From positions 372,001 to 436,000 of the forward strand of contig NZ_JADOEQ010000001.1 of assembly GCF_016745255.1 (NCBI RefSeq): a stretch of DNA of 64,000 nt. The letters are read 5' to 3'. Numbering within the stretch: position 1 is the first letter of the stretch; each line of letters starts with the position of its first letter. The notes beneath the pieces were generated by a model. The model saw only the letters and a program-made list of their open reading frames with translations. It was not told the DNA's origin and did not search any database. Of the stretch, positions 24,847 to 34,706 are shown piece after piece. Source of the DNA: Enterococcus sp. BWR-S5. GTDB taxonomy: Bacteria > Bacillota > Bacilli > Lactobacillales > Enterococcaceae. The position numbers were made by a program, and so were the translations under genes.

Positions 24847-25989
24847 ATGTCTATGTTTATTTATGAGGTCATGCTACGTCTCTTGTTGACATTCATGATT
24901 TCCTTGATTATAACACCTATCGTGAAATTGCTTGCTTTTCGGATTGGCGCTTACGATGCTCCTGGGGAACGAAGAATTAATAAAAAGATTATGCCGACAG
25001 CCGGTGGGCTGGCCATTTATTTTTCATTCAGCTTCTCTTGCCTGTTTATTTTTCAATCCGTCATTCCTTTTGAATATATCGGACCAATTCTTCTTGCCAG
25101 TGGTATTGTTGTGGCGACAGGATTGATCGACGATATTTGGGAGCTTTCTCCTTCAAAGAAGACACTGGGAATTATTTTGGCATCGTTAGTTATTTACTTT
25201 GTCGCTGAGATTCGCATTGATTTTGTGACATTGCCATTTTTCAACCAAATCGATTTGCGCTGGTTTAGTTTGCCATTGACGATTCTGTGGATTGTTGCAA
25301 TTACAAATGCAATCAACCTGATTGATGGTCTGGATGGTCTGGCTTCCGGCGTCTCAATTATCAGTTTGACAACGATTGGGCTTGTAGGGTATTTCTTTTT
25401 ACACGCAAAAACAATCTACGTGCCGATTGTTATCTTTATCCTGGTAGCAAGTATTGTTGGGTTTTTCCCCTATAATTTTTATCCGGCCAAAATTTTCCTT
25501 GGAGATACAGGCGCATTGTTCCTTGGGTTCATGATTGCCGTAATGTCGCTTCAAGGACTAAAAAATGCAACCTTTATCTCGGTGATTACACCGCTGATTA
25601 TTCTAGGTGTGCCAATTACAGACACCGTCTATGCCATTATTCGTCGACTGCTGAACAAACGACCGATTTCTTCAGCGGATAAGATGCACTTGCATCATCG
25701 ACTGCTTTCTCTTGGCTTCAGCCACAAAGGTGCTGTGATGACGATTTACGGCTTGGCACTAGTCTTTTCATTTGTTGCTTTACTATTCAGCTATGCCAGT
25801 CAATTAGCCTCTATTTTGCTGATTGTGTTCAGCTTGGTTGGGCTTGAGCTATTCATTGAATTGATTGGCCTGGTTGGCGAAAATCATCAGCCGTTGATGT
25901 ACATTTTACGAGTATTTGGTAATAAGGAATTTCGTCAGCAGCAGCTGGACAAACATGCTGGGAAACATTCGAAGAAAAAGAAGCGCTGA
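24847..25989 (+). CDS. epaA: Undecaprenyl-phosphate GlcNAc-1-phosphate transferase (EpaA, TagO/WecA family)
   Basis: A 380-residue polytopic enzyme that transfers GlcNAc-1-phosphate to undecaprenyl phosphate, the first step of the rhamnopolysaccharide. Motifs: PTAGGLAIY, the metal-binding DDIW, NAINLIDGLDGLASG (catalytic Asp), FLGDTGALFLGF and HLHHRLLSLG. About ten membrane segments; the C-terminus is lysine-rich. I chose ATG 24847 because AGGA lies 6 bases before it and the promoter -10 makes the upstream ATG (24820) coincide with the transcript start. It begins the Epa-type locus and may share its lipid carrier with teichoic acid synthesis. Confidence 0.92.
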   Translation: MSMFIYEVMLRLLLTFMISLIITPIVKLLAFRIGAYDAPGERRINKKIMPTAGGLAIYFSFSFSCLFIFQSVIPFEYIGPILLASGIVVATGLIDDIWELSPSKKTLGIILASLVIYFVAEIRIDFVTLPFFNQIDLRWFSLPLTILWIVAITNAINLIDGLDGLASGVSIISLTTIGLVGYFFLHAKTIYVPIVIFILVASIVGFFPYNFYPAKIFLGDTGALFLGFMIAVMSLQGLKNATFISVITPLIILGVPITDTVYAIIRRLLNKRPISSADKMHLHHRLLSLGFSHKGAVMTIYGLALVFSFVALLFSYASQLASILLIVFSLVGLELFIELIGLVGENHQPLMYILRVFGNKEFRQQQLDKHAGKHSKKKKR

Positions 25990-26010
25990 TTTTCGTTAAT
26001 CAGGTGCATA

Positions 26011-26076
26011 TGGTATACTTTATAAGGCAGAAGCGTGATTGAGACAGAGTGTTCAGCTCTGAAAGAGCCGCTTCTG
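26011..26076 (+). promoter_or_regulatory. Extended -10 promoter and leader hairpin ahead of epaB
   Basis: TGG-TATACT at 26011-26019 is an extended -10. The resulting transcript would begin with a hairpin, CAGAAGCG (26028-26035) / CGCTTCTG (26069-26076), and an approximately 260-base leader before epaB. The leader 25990-26286 holds no gene. Confidence 0.5.
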
Positions 26077-26286
26077 TCTTCATGTGTTTTATGGCCTGTT
26101 TTTTGTTTGGTGCAGACTGCATGAACTATTTTATGGCAGTTGAAATAGATAGCAAAGAATAGACCTAGGGTAAATAAATAGAACGAGTTGATTTCAACAT
26201 TGCTTCAGCAGCTTTTTGCAGCTGTTGGTTTCTTAGTATATTTTTAATAATTGACAGGATTTCATGATTAAGGGGTTTCCAAACAA

Positions 26287-27069
26287 ATGAATGAAAAAAT
26301 TGCAATTTCTATTGTAACTTATAACAGCAGACATATATTCAAAGTACTGGATAATCTTAAAGCTGAGTTGGCAGATTCTTCAGAATATGAGATTCATATT
26401 TTTGATAATCATTCCGATGACGACTACATAAAACAGTTAAAAAGCTATGAGCCTTTTATTATTCTGCATCACTATGGGGAAAATAAGGGGTTTGGTTTCG
26501 GGCACAATCTAATTTTTCAACAGTTATCGACAAAATATGGCATTGTGTTCAATCCGGATGTCCTTGTAACCAAGGATGCCTTGGACAAAATGGTAGAGCG
26601 GATTAAAGAGAATAAAGAGCTGGCTATGGTTTGCCCTAAGGTGCTGAATACAGATGGAACAACACAATATTTAGTCAGACAAAAGCTGGATGTATTTGAC
26701 TATATGCTCCGCTTTGTTCCGTTTGGTTTCGTTAAGCGGCTCTTTGATAAACGCTTGAGCTATTATGAATGCAGAGACTTACCGGATGATCAAACAAGCT
26801 TTATTAAGATGGGGTCCGGCTGCTTCATGCTGATTGACGTGGAGAAATATAAAGAAATTGGCGGCTTTGATGAGCGCTTCTTCATGTATTTCGAGGACAA
26901 CGATTTATGCCTGCGTTTTGGTCAGGCGGGCTACAAAATTCTGTATACACCGTTTGAGCCTGTCACCCATATTTATGAGAAGGCTGCCCATAAGAGCTTT
27001 TCATCATTCAAGGTTTTCATGCAATCAATGTACAAATTTTTCAATAAATGGGGCTGGAGGTTTTTCTGA
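26287..27069 (+). CDS. epaB: GT2 glycosyltransferase (EpaB-like)
   Basis: A 260-residue cytosolic GT-A fold enzyme. N-terminal ISIVTYNSRHI and FDNHSDDDY bind the nucleotide sugar; VFNPDVLV is the DXD-equivalent and MYFEDNDLCLRFGQAG the acceptor-side ED motif. By position right after epaA it should add the first rhamnose residues to the lipid-linked GlcNAc. Its stop and the next start share one base (TGATG), so it is translationally coupled with epaC. The linkage made cannot be read from the sequence. Confidence 0.87.
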   Translation: MNEKIAISIVTYNSRHIFKVLDNLKAELADSSEYEIHIFDNHSDDDYIKQLKSYEPFIILHHYGENKGFGFGHNLIFQQLSTKYGIVFNPDVLVTKDALDKMVERIKENKELAMVCPKVLNTDGTTQYLVRQKLDVFDYMLRFVPFGFVKRLFDKRLSYYECRDLPDDQTSFIKMGSGCFMLIDVEKYKEIGGFDERFFMYFEDNDLCLRFGQAGYKILYTPFEPVTHIYEKAAHKSFSSFKVFMQSMYKFFNKWGWRFF

Positions 27070-27905
27070 TGGAGCAAAGGCTGGTAATCGTTCTTGTTTT
27101 GTATAAGAAAAGCTTGAGTGACTGTCCAAGCTATAACGCCCTGTATTACGCAGTCAGCAAACGAAAAAATATGCACGTAGTAGTTTACGACAACAGTCCG
27201 GAAGAACACGGGGATGTGCTTTATAAAAATAATCAGGTACATTATATCCATAACCCTGCCAATCCGGGGTTGGCAACGGCCTATAACGAAGGACTGTCAT
27301 TATTCCAAAAACTTTCTGCACAGCTCATGCTGCTGCTGGATCAAGATACAGAGATAGATTTTCCCTATTTAGATAAGATTGCGTCGCAAACGGATGGAGA
27401 GTCAGTTGGCGCGTTTGTTCCGCTTGTTTATTCCGGAAATCAGAAAATTTCACCGGTTTTTAGCGATAACTATGTAGGTGGGGGACTTAGTTTTCCTGAG
27501 ATTGGAAAAACCAGTCACCGGTTGATGGCTGTGAATTCAGGAACTGTTTTGACTGCGTCCGGTCTGGCTGCAATTGAACGATTTAATGAAGAGTTTCCGT
27601 TAGATTTTCTGGATCACTGGCTGTTTTGGAAGCTGTATCAGGAGAAACAGGAAATTGAGGTATTGGATGTGACCTTGGCGCATGATCTTTCTGTATTGGA
27701 TTACAGTCAGGTCAGTCTAACTCGATACGAATCGATTATCACCGCAGAGCGACGTTTTTATCAAAACTATGATACAGCTATGCTCACTGTTCATGAAAAG
27801 CATTTGCTAAAACGAATGGTTAAGCAGTTTCTTACAGTGAAAAATAGAAAAATATGGCGGCGTACTTGGCAAGAGTATCGTCTGTTAGCGAGGGAAGGAC
27901 AATGA
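27069..27905 (+). CDS. epaC: GT2 rhamnosyltransferase (EpaC-like)
   Basis: A 278-residue GT2 enzyme: VIVLVLYKKSLSDCPSY start, VVVYDNSPEE, the donor-site LLLDQDTEID, and FLDHWLFWKLYQ near the C-terminus as in rhamnosyltransferases. ATG 27069 overlaps the epaB stop, and its own stop overlaps the epaD start (ATGA). Three coupled glycosyltransferases followed by dTDP-rhamnose genes is the standard arrangement of this locus. The C-terminal tail is rich in Arg and Lys, consistent with membrane association. Confidence 0.87.
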   Translation: MEQRLVIVLVLYKKSLSDCPSYNALYYAVSKRKNMHVVVYDNSPEEHGDVLYKNNQVHYIHNPANPGLATAYNEGLSLFQKLSAQLMLLLDQDTEIDFPYLDKIASQTDGESVGAFVPLVYSGNQKISPVFSDNYVGGGLSFPEIGKTSHRLMAVNSGTVLTASGLAAIERFNEEFPLDFLDHWLFWKLYQEKQEIEVLDVTLAHDLSVLDYSQVSLTRYESIITAERRFYQNYDTAMLTVHEKHLLKRMVKQFLTVKNRKIWRRTWQEYRLLAREGQ

Positions 27906-28603
27906 TTTCAGTATGTGTAGCGGCGTATAATGGAGAAAAATATATTGCTCAGCAACTGGATAGTATTTTGATTCAGTTGGCAGAGGAAGATGAAGTCATT
28001 GTATCAGATGACGGCTCTGTGGATGGAACGCTTGAAATCCTAGAAGAGTACGCTGGAAAAGACTCGCGTGTTCGATTAATAGAAGGTCCTCGAAATGGGG
28101 TTATTGCAAATTTTGAACAGGCAATTACGGAAGCACAGGGAGACTTTATTTTTCTTGCGGATCAGGATGATGTCTGGCTTCCTGAAAAAGTATCAGAGAC
28201 AGTGGCCTTTTTCAATGCACATTTGGCTCTGGATGTGGTGGTGAGTGACCTAATTATTGTGAATGAAAAGCTGGAGCCGATTACGTCCTCTTACTTTGAG
28301 TATCGGAAAGTAAAGACTGGCTTTTTTGCCAATGTTTTGAAAAACGGATATATCGGAGCTGGAATGTGCTTTAGAAAGCGAATGAAGGAACGAATACTAC
28401 CTATTCCTCACAATGTTCCAATGCATGACATGTGGATTGGCCTGCTTGGTGAGACAGGCTTTTTGCAAAAGCCGTTAACGTATTACCGCAGACATGATGA
28501 GAATGTCAGTGAAATTGCAACAAGCGCCAGCTTACTTCAACAATTAAACTGGCGTACCACGCTACTGTATCTTCTTTTCAAAAGAAAAATCTTAAAAAGA
28601 TAG
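27902..28603 (+). CDS. epaD: GT2 glycosyltransferase (EpaD-like)
   Basis: A 233-residue GT2 enzyme related to streptococcal RgpB-type rhamnosyltransferases. It shows ISVCVAAYNGEKYIAQQL, VSDDGSVDGT and the catalytic FLADQDDVWLPEKV, then a MHDMWIG motif and YRRHDENVSE near the end. ATG 27902 overlaps the epaC stop by 4 bases. An upstream in-frame ATG lies inside epaC and lacks an SD. It is the last of the coupled B-C-D trio; a new promoter precedes rmlA. Confidence 0.87.
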   Translation: MISVCVAAYNGEKYIAQQLDSILIQLAEEDEVIVSDDGSVDGTLEILEEYAGKDSRVRLIEGPRNGVIANFEQAITEAQGDFIFLADQDDVWLPEKVSETVAFFNAHLALDVVVSDLIIVNEKLEPITSSYFEYRKVKTGFFANVLKNGYIGAGMCFRKRMKERILPIPHNVPMHDMWIGLLGETGFLQKPLTYYRRHDENVSEIATSASLLQQLNWRTTLLYLLFKRKILKR

Positions 28604-28673
28604 TTTTTTTACAATTTCGTAATAAATTGTGAAAATACATGACAAGCTTCTAGGATAATGAGATAATGTACGA

Positions 28674-28682
28674 TGGTATACT
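28674..28682 (+). promoter_or_regulatory. Extended -10 promoter of the rml genes
   Basis: TGG-TATACT, the same core (ATGGTATACT) seen ahead of epaB at 26010-26019. It lies 43 bases upstream of rmlA. Confidence 0.55.
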
Positions 28683-28724
28683 GTAGAAGAAAGACTAAAT
28701 ATTAAATTATGAAGGAGTTTTTCC

Positions 28725-29591
28725 ATGAAAGGAATTATCTTAGCCGGAGGAAGCGGAACAAGACTATATCCGTTAACAAAGGCGACATCTAAACAATTGA
28801 TGCCAGTTTATGACAAACCAATGATTTACTACCCAATGTCAACATTGATGTTGGCAGGTATCAAGGAGATTCTGATCATTTCCACACCGGAAGACACACC
28901 AAGATTCGAAAACCTTTTTGGTGATGGCTCAGATTTAGGCATCCATATTGAATATGCTGTTCAGGAGAGTCCGGATGGATTGGCTCAGGCGTTTATTATC
29001 GGTGAATCATTTATCGGTGACGACAGCGTGTGTCTTGTACTTGGAGATAATATCTATTATGGCGGCGGATTATCTAAAATGCTGCAAAGAGCTGCTGCTA
29101 AAGAAAGCGGAGCAACAGTGTTTGGCTATCATGTGAATGATCCGGAGCGTTTTGGTGTTGTGGAGTTTGATGACAATATGACTGCTCTTTCTATTGAAGA
29201 AAAGCCTGAAAAGCCAAAATCCAACTATGCGGTGACCGGCTTGTATTTCTATGATAACGATGTCGTTGATATCGCCAAAAACATTAAGCCATCTGATCGT
29301 GGAGAGCTTGAAATTACCGATGTAAATAAAGTGTATCTTGAAAGAAATAAACTATCTGTGGAAGTGATGGGAAGAGGATTTGCCTGGTTAGATACTGGTA
29401 CTCATGAATCATTGCTGGAAGCTTCTACTTTTATTGAAACAATTGAAAAACGCCAAAACCTGAAAGTTGCCTGCTTGGAAGAAATTGCGTACCGTATGGG
29501 CTATATTACAAAAGAACAGTTGGTTGAACTGGCTCAGCCGTTGAAGAAAAATGGGTACGGTCAGTATTTATTAAGATTAGCAGAAGCTTAA
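28725..29591 (+). CDS. rmlA: Glucose-1-phosphate thymidylyltransferase (RmlA/EpaE)
   Basis: A 288-residue enzyme making dTDP-glucose from dTTP and glucose-1-phosphate, the first step of dTDP-L-rhamnose synthesis. It has the nucleotidyltransferase signature [38 protein letters not shown] (metal-binding Asp), [12 protein letters not shown] and the usual short-form length. The SD AAGGAG precedes ATG. It is first of four rml genes in the order A-C-B-D, as in Enterococcus and Streptococcus. Confidence 0.97.
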   Translation: MKGIILAGGSGTRLYPLTKATSKQLMPVYDKPMIYYPMSTLMLAGIKEILIISTPEDTPRFENLFGDGSDLGIHIEYAVQESPDGLAQAFIIGESFIGDDSVCLVLGDNIYYGGGLSKMLQRAAAKESGATVFGYHVNDPERFGVVEFDDNMTALSIEEKPEKPKSNYAVTGLYFYDNDVVDIAKNIKPSDRGELEITDVNKVYLERNKLSVEVMGRGFAWLDTGTHESLLEASTFIETIEKRQNLKVACLEEIAYRMGYITKEQLVELAQPLKKNGYGQYLLRLAEA

Positions 29592-29613
29592 CAGGACAGG
29601 AGCATAATAGGAT

Positions 29614-30186
29614 ATGAAAGTAATCGAAACGAAATTAACCGATGTAAAGATTATTGAAATGGATGTCTTTGGCGACCATCGCGGCTTTTTTACTGAAAGC
29701 TACTCAAAGGAAAAATTTGCAGCCCATGGCTTGGATTTTGATTTTGTTCAGGACAACCATTCTCTTTCCAGCGAAGCTGGAGTTTTGAGAGGCTTGCACT
29801 TTCAAAAAGGAGAAGCAGCTCAAACAAAGCTGATTCGTGTAGTAACAGGAGCGGTATTAGACGTTATCGTAGATATCAGAAAAGGGAGTCCAACCTATGG
29901 CGAATGGGAAGGCTACATTCTTTCTGAGCATAATCATCGTCAATTATTGGTTCCGAAAGGGTATGCTCATGGCTTTGTTACCTTGACCCCTGATGTGAAT
30001 TTCCTTTACAAGTGCGATAATTACTATAATGCTGAGGCTGACGGAGGAATTGCATTTGATGATCCTGAGTTGGCAATTGATTGGCCAATTGATATCAAAA
30101 AGGCCATCACCTCTGAGAAGGATCAAAAGCATCCGACGCTAAAAGAGTTTGAAGCGGTAAATCCATTTGTTTATGGTGAAATCTAA
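29614..30186 (+). CDS. rmlC: dTDP-4-dehydrorhamnose 3,5-epimerase (RmlC/EpaF)
   Basis: A 190-residue cupin epimerase converting dTDP-4-keto-6-deoxyglucose to dTDP-4-keto-rhamnose. DHRGFFTESY, QDNHSLSSEAGVLRGLHFQ (catalytic His), VLDVIVDIRKGSPTYG and PKGYAHGFVTL match the family. It begins 22 bases after rmlA with an adequate SD (GACAGGAG) and is co-transcribed with it. Confidence 0.96.
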   Translation: MKVIETKLTDVKIIEMDVFGDHRGFFTESYSKEKFAAHGLDFDFVQDNHSLSSEAGVLRGLHFQKGEAAQTKLIRVVTGAVLDVIVDIRKGSPTYGEWEGYILSEHNHRQLLVPKGYAHGFVTLTPDVNFLYKCDNYYNAEADGGIAFDDPELAIDWPIDIKKAITSEKDQKHPTLKEFEAVNPFVYGEI

Positions 30187-30258
30187 AGAACTACATCGCG
30201 CTTTTTTTGCTGAGTAACGGATATAATCGATTCACCAAAATGAGCGATTGAATAGTAA

Positions 30259-31302
<1,044 letters not shown>

Positions 31303-31689
31303 TCTTTGACTGACACAACCATCACAGGCTTATCACTGTTTATCCTTCAATCAGGATAGACAGTTGCTTAGTGGATTAATTGGAAATAGACAACGAGACA
31401 GAGGTAGCGTTATCGACAGTAAGTTGAAAGTTTTCTTGTGTCGATAAGAGGGGGAGCAAGTGACAAACGAATATGGCAGTGCTAATCAACTTAGAAAATG
31501 AGCTTGATTAACAGACATAGTTGTTTCACATGAATCGCTTAACGCAGCAGACTTCTGTCTCTACCTATTTTAGTAGTGAATGACTGGAAATTCTATGTTG
31601 AGGAGTGTTACATCAAGATAGGGTGCAGTAAGAGCATTGAACCATCTGTGAGTTAAGGATGGCGTATCAAAGGTGAAGGAGAGAATAGC
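31303..31689 (+). other. 387-base rmlB-rmlD intergenic region with hairpins
   Basis: I find no gene here. It holds two stem-loops: CTGTTTATCC (31336-31345) / GGATAGACAG (31354-31363) with one mismatch, and a perfect 9-bp pair TTATCGACA (31410-31418) / TGTCGATAA (31439-31447). No T-run follows either. It is unusually long for the interior of an rml operon. Confidence 0.5.
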
Positions 31690-32529
31690 ATGATTTTAAT
31701 TACAGGTGGAAATGGACAATTGGGAACAGAATTGCGCCATTTATTGGATGAGCAGGGCTTGTCTTATGTTTCGACGGATGCCGCAGAGATGGATATTACC
31801 AACCCGGAAGCGACAAAAGCCTTTATTGCTGGGCTTAAGCCGGAAGTTATCTATCATTGTGCAGCCTATACTGCTGTTGATAAAGCGGAGGATGAAGGCA
31901 AAGAATTAGATGAAAAAATCAATGTTGATGGTACGCGAAATGTTGCGGCTGCAGCTGAGGCAATTGGCGCAACGTTGATTTATATCAGCACAGATTATAT
32001 TTTCGATGGCACGAAAAAGGATGGTGTCTATCAAACGGATGATCAGACAAATCCGCAAAATGAATACGGCCGTACAAAATTGCTCGGCGAACAGATTGTG
32101 GAAGAAACCATGAGTAAGTACTATATTGTTCGAACTTCTTGGGTATTCGGAAAGTATGGTCATAACTTTGTCTTCACGATGCAGAAGCTGGCAGAAACAA
32201 GAGATCAGCTGACTGTTGTAAATGATCAGTTTGGTCGTCCAACTTGGACAAGAACACTGGCGGAGTTCATGCTGTTTGTAGTAAAAGAGAATGCGCCATA
32301 CGGTGTTTATCATCTGTCTAATGAAAATAGCTGCAGCTGGTATGAATTTGCGAAAGAAATTTTGAAGGATACAGCGGTGGAAGTGCTACCTGTAGATTCC
32401 ACACAATTTCCACAAAAGGCGAAACGCCCTCAGTACTCTGTGATGGACTTAAGCAAGGCGGAGGCATTAGGCTTTGTGATTCCAACTTGGCAGGATGCTT
32501 TAAAACAAATGCTGGCAAGTTTAGACTAG
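31690..32529 (+). CDS. rmlD: dTDP-4-dehydrorhamnose reductase (RmlD/EpaH)
   Basis: A 279-residue SDR completing dTDP-L-rhamnose. The N-terminal ITGGNGQLGTEL binds NADPH; YISTDYIFDG and YGRTKLLGE give the catalytic Thr/Tyr/Lys; the GRPTWTRTLAEF segment binds substrate. The SD AAGGAGAG precedes ATG 31690. It closes the rhamnose-precursor set, after which the locus becomes variable. Confidence 0.96.
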   Translation: MILITGGNGQLGTELRHLLDEQGLSYVSTDAAEMDITNPEATKAFIAGLKPEVIYHCAAYTAVDKAEDEGKELDEKINVDGTRNVAAAAEAIGATLIYISTDYIFDGTKKDGVYQTDDQTNPQNEYGRTKLLGEQIVEETMSKYYIVRTSWVFGKYGHNFVFTMQKLAETRDQLTVVNDQFGRPTWTRTLAEFMLFVVKENAPYGVYHLSNENSCSWYEFAKEILKDTAVEVLPVDSTQFPQKAKRPQYSVMDLSKAEALGFVIPTWQDALKQMLASLD

Positions 32530-32655
32530 GATTTACTACTGAAAAATGAAAGAGTGCAGATAAAAGGTTGAGCTGTGAAGCTGTTTCATACAGAATGCTT
32601 TCTATCTGCTGCTCTCTCTTTAAGAGGATTCTTTTGAAAGGAAATCGTTATATCT

Positions 32656-33030
32656 ATGTTAAATAAAATAATAGGATTTGGGATAGTTGGAATTATTGCT
32701 ACAGCAATCGATTTCGCCAGTCTGTTTCTTTTGAAATCTGTATTGGGCGTTGATGTATATATTGCTACAACAATCGCGTTCTCATTGTCCTTGATTTTCA
32801 ATTATATAGCCAGCATGAAATATGTATTCGTTGCAAAAGAAGGACTGTCAGTGAAAAAGCAGATGGTGATTTTTCTGGTAACGTCGGTTATTGGCTTATT
32901 GATTAATCAAGCGGTAATGTATGTTGGAATAGAATGGCTGCATGTCTATTATATGTTGGCGAAATTCCTAGCAACAGCTGTAACAATGGTCTTTAACTTT
33001 GTCGCAAGACATCTGCTGCTTGAGAAATAG
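32656..33030 (+). CDS. GtrA-family flippase-like membrane protein
   Basis: A 124-residue protein with four transmembrane helices and the GtrA pattern: FGIVGIIATAIDFASLFLL, IAFSLSLIFNYIASMKYVF, a second hydrophobic pair, then FNFVARHLLLEK. The family is thought to move undecaprenyl-phosphate-linked monosaccharides outward for glycan decoration. It is followed by a GT-C-type membrane protein, its expected partner; the third usual partner, a GtrB GT2 transferase, is not adjacent. Confidence 0.88.
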   Translation: MLNKIIGFGIVGIIATAIDFASLFLLKSVLGVDVYIATTIAFSLSLIFNYIASMKYVFVAKEGLSVKKQMVIFLVTSVIGLLINQAVMYVGIEWLHVYYMLAKFLATAVTMVFNFVARHLLLEK

Positions 33031-33180
33031 GCGCAGCTTAATAGATAGATGGTAGAGAATCATTGATGCTCTGTTTTATGAAGCGCTTTTGGGAAGCGAG
33101 AGAATCGGAGCATCTGCTTGCTTTGTCGATTTAGTGAAGCGGGCTTGATGAAGTGTTTATTTGGAAGGGAGAATATGTTA

Positions 33181-34572
33181 ATGGAGAACTCTGTCTCTGA
33201 TGCATCGAGAAGGAAAAGAACGAATACTCATTCCTATTTCGAAGGCAAAGGAAAATTTTTTACTATACAATTGGGGTTAGTCTTGATGATGTGCGTGTGG
33301 TTTGCTTTTTGGGCATATAAACTACCGTTCAATCAAGGTCCGGATGAATACATGCGTTATCAAATCCCGGCGTACATATATAATAACTGGTCATTACCAA
33401 CAGGGTATGAACCGGAGGTCATCCATACAGTCGGTAACTGGTCTTATGCTTTTTATCCACAAATGCTGGGTGCTATCATAAGTGCGTTTTTCATGCATGT
33501 GATGAATTTATTTTATTCAACAGATCATTCATTGTTGGTGGCAGCAAGAGGTGCAAGTGTTTTGTTTGGCGCATTAGGTGTTCTATTTACCGGAAAAAGT
33601 GTGTATAAATTAACCGGGAAAAAGGCAGTCAGTCTACTAAGTATGGTTGCTCTCGGATTTTTACCGCAGTATACATTTTTATCATGTTACGTGAATAATG
33701 ATATTATTGCCGTTGCAGGAGCAAGCATGATTGTATATGCAATGATTGCTGCTTATGACGAAGCATGGAACTACAAGCACAGTCTAATTTTTTCAGCAGG
33801 TGTTATTGTCTGCGGACTGGGCTATTCCAATTCGTATGGCTTTATACTATTTGGCGGATTATTCTTTGTTATTGTCAATATCATGAATATAAAGAATGGT
33901 ATCACTCAAAAGAAAGACTTCTATAAAAACTTTTTGTTAGTTTTTGTTATTTGCGCAGTAGTCATTTTCCCATTCTTTATCAGAAACTATATTCTTCATA
34001 AAGATATTTTAGGATTGACCGTGTTCAACAAAGAATATACACGTTGGCTAGATGAAGGCGGCGCTGTATTACAGGTTCCCTTTGCAGGCAATTGGTTTGA
34101 GCTAATTAGAAACAAGGATTTTATTGGTACGGTTTTTCGTTCCTTTGTAGGTTTGTTCGGTTATATGGCCTTTCCTATGACGATGGGCTACTATTTATTT
34201 TATATGTGGATATTTGGTTTAGGCATCGTGGGCTTCATTCTTCGTTCTGTAAAAAACAGGACGGCACTGGAAGAGTCAGCTGATGTAAAATGGAAAAAGA
34301 GATGGCTGGTTTTCTTTGTGATTGCCGCATGTGTTACAACAGTTATTTTGCACCTTTACTATGTTTTATACATTGATTATCAGGCACAGGGAAGATACAT
34401 CATGGCGATTGTTTCCCCGTTGATGGTCATTGTTGTAGCCGGTTTTTCTTACTATGTTGATGGACTGATTAAACCTGAAAAAAGAATGTTAGTATATTTT
34501 ATTTTAGGCATAGTCTATATCCTTATCAATTACTTAGTCTATAAAAACTTTGTCACATTGTCATTTGTTTAA
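33181..34572 (+). CDS. Polytopic GT-C-like membrane protein
   Basis: A 463-residue protein with about ten or eleven transmembrane helices. The first extracytoplasmic loop carries NQGPDEYMRY, where the acidic pair matches the catalytic Asp/Glu of lipid-linked-sugar (GT-C) glycosyltransferases of the DUF2142/PMT-like class. It probably transfers sugar from a lipid carrier to the polysaccharide outside the cell. I chose ATG 33181, 9 bases after GGGAG; ATG 33175 is too close. Placement after GtrA supports a decoration role. Donor and acceptor are unknown. Confidence 0.78.
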   Translation: MENSVSDASRRKRTNTHSYFEGKGKFFTIQLGLVLMMCVWFAFWAYKLPFNQGPDEYMRYQIPAYIYNNWSLPTGYEPEVIHTVGNWSYAFYPQMLGAIISAFFMHVMNLFYSTDHSLLVAARGASVLFGALGVLFTGKSVYKLTGKKAVSLLSMVALGFLPQYTFLSCYVNNDIIAVAGASMIVYAMIAAYDEAWNYKHSLIFSAGVIVCGLGYSNSYGFILFGGLFFVIVNIMNIKNGITQKKDFYKNFLLVFVICAVVIFPFFIRNYILHKDILGLTVFNKEYTRWLDEGGAVLQVPFAGNWFELIRNKDFIGTVFRSFVGLFGYMAFPMTMGYYLFYMWIFGLGIVGFILRSVKNRTALEESADVKWKKRWLVFFVIAACVTTVILHLYYVLYIDYQAQGRYIMAIVSPLMVIVVAGFSYYVDGLIKPEKRMLVYFILGIVYILINYLVYKNFVTLSFV

Positions 34573-34706
34573 GCTGCAGAAGCCGAATATATTATTGGAA
34601 GCTAGAAAATAACCGTTCTTAAGGATATGAAAAAGTGAAGTATTGGGAATAAAAATGATTGTAGAAGCGTTGCTTTTGCAAGTCAGACAATATCAGGAGG
34701 AACAAA

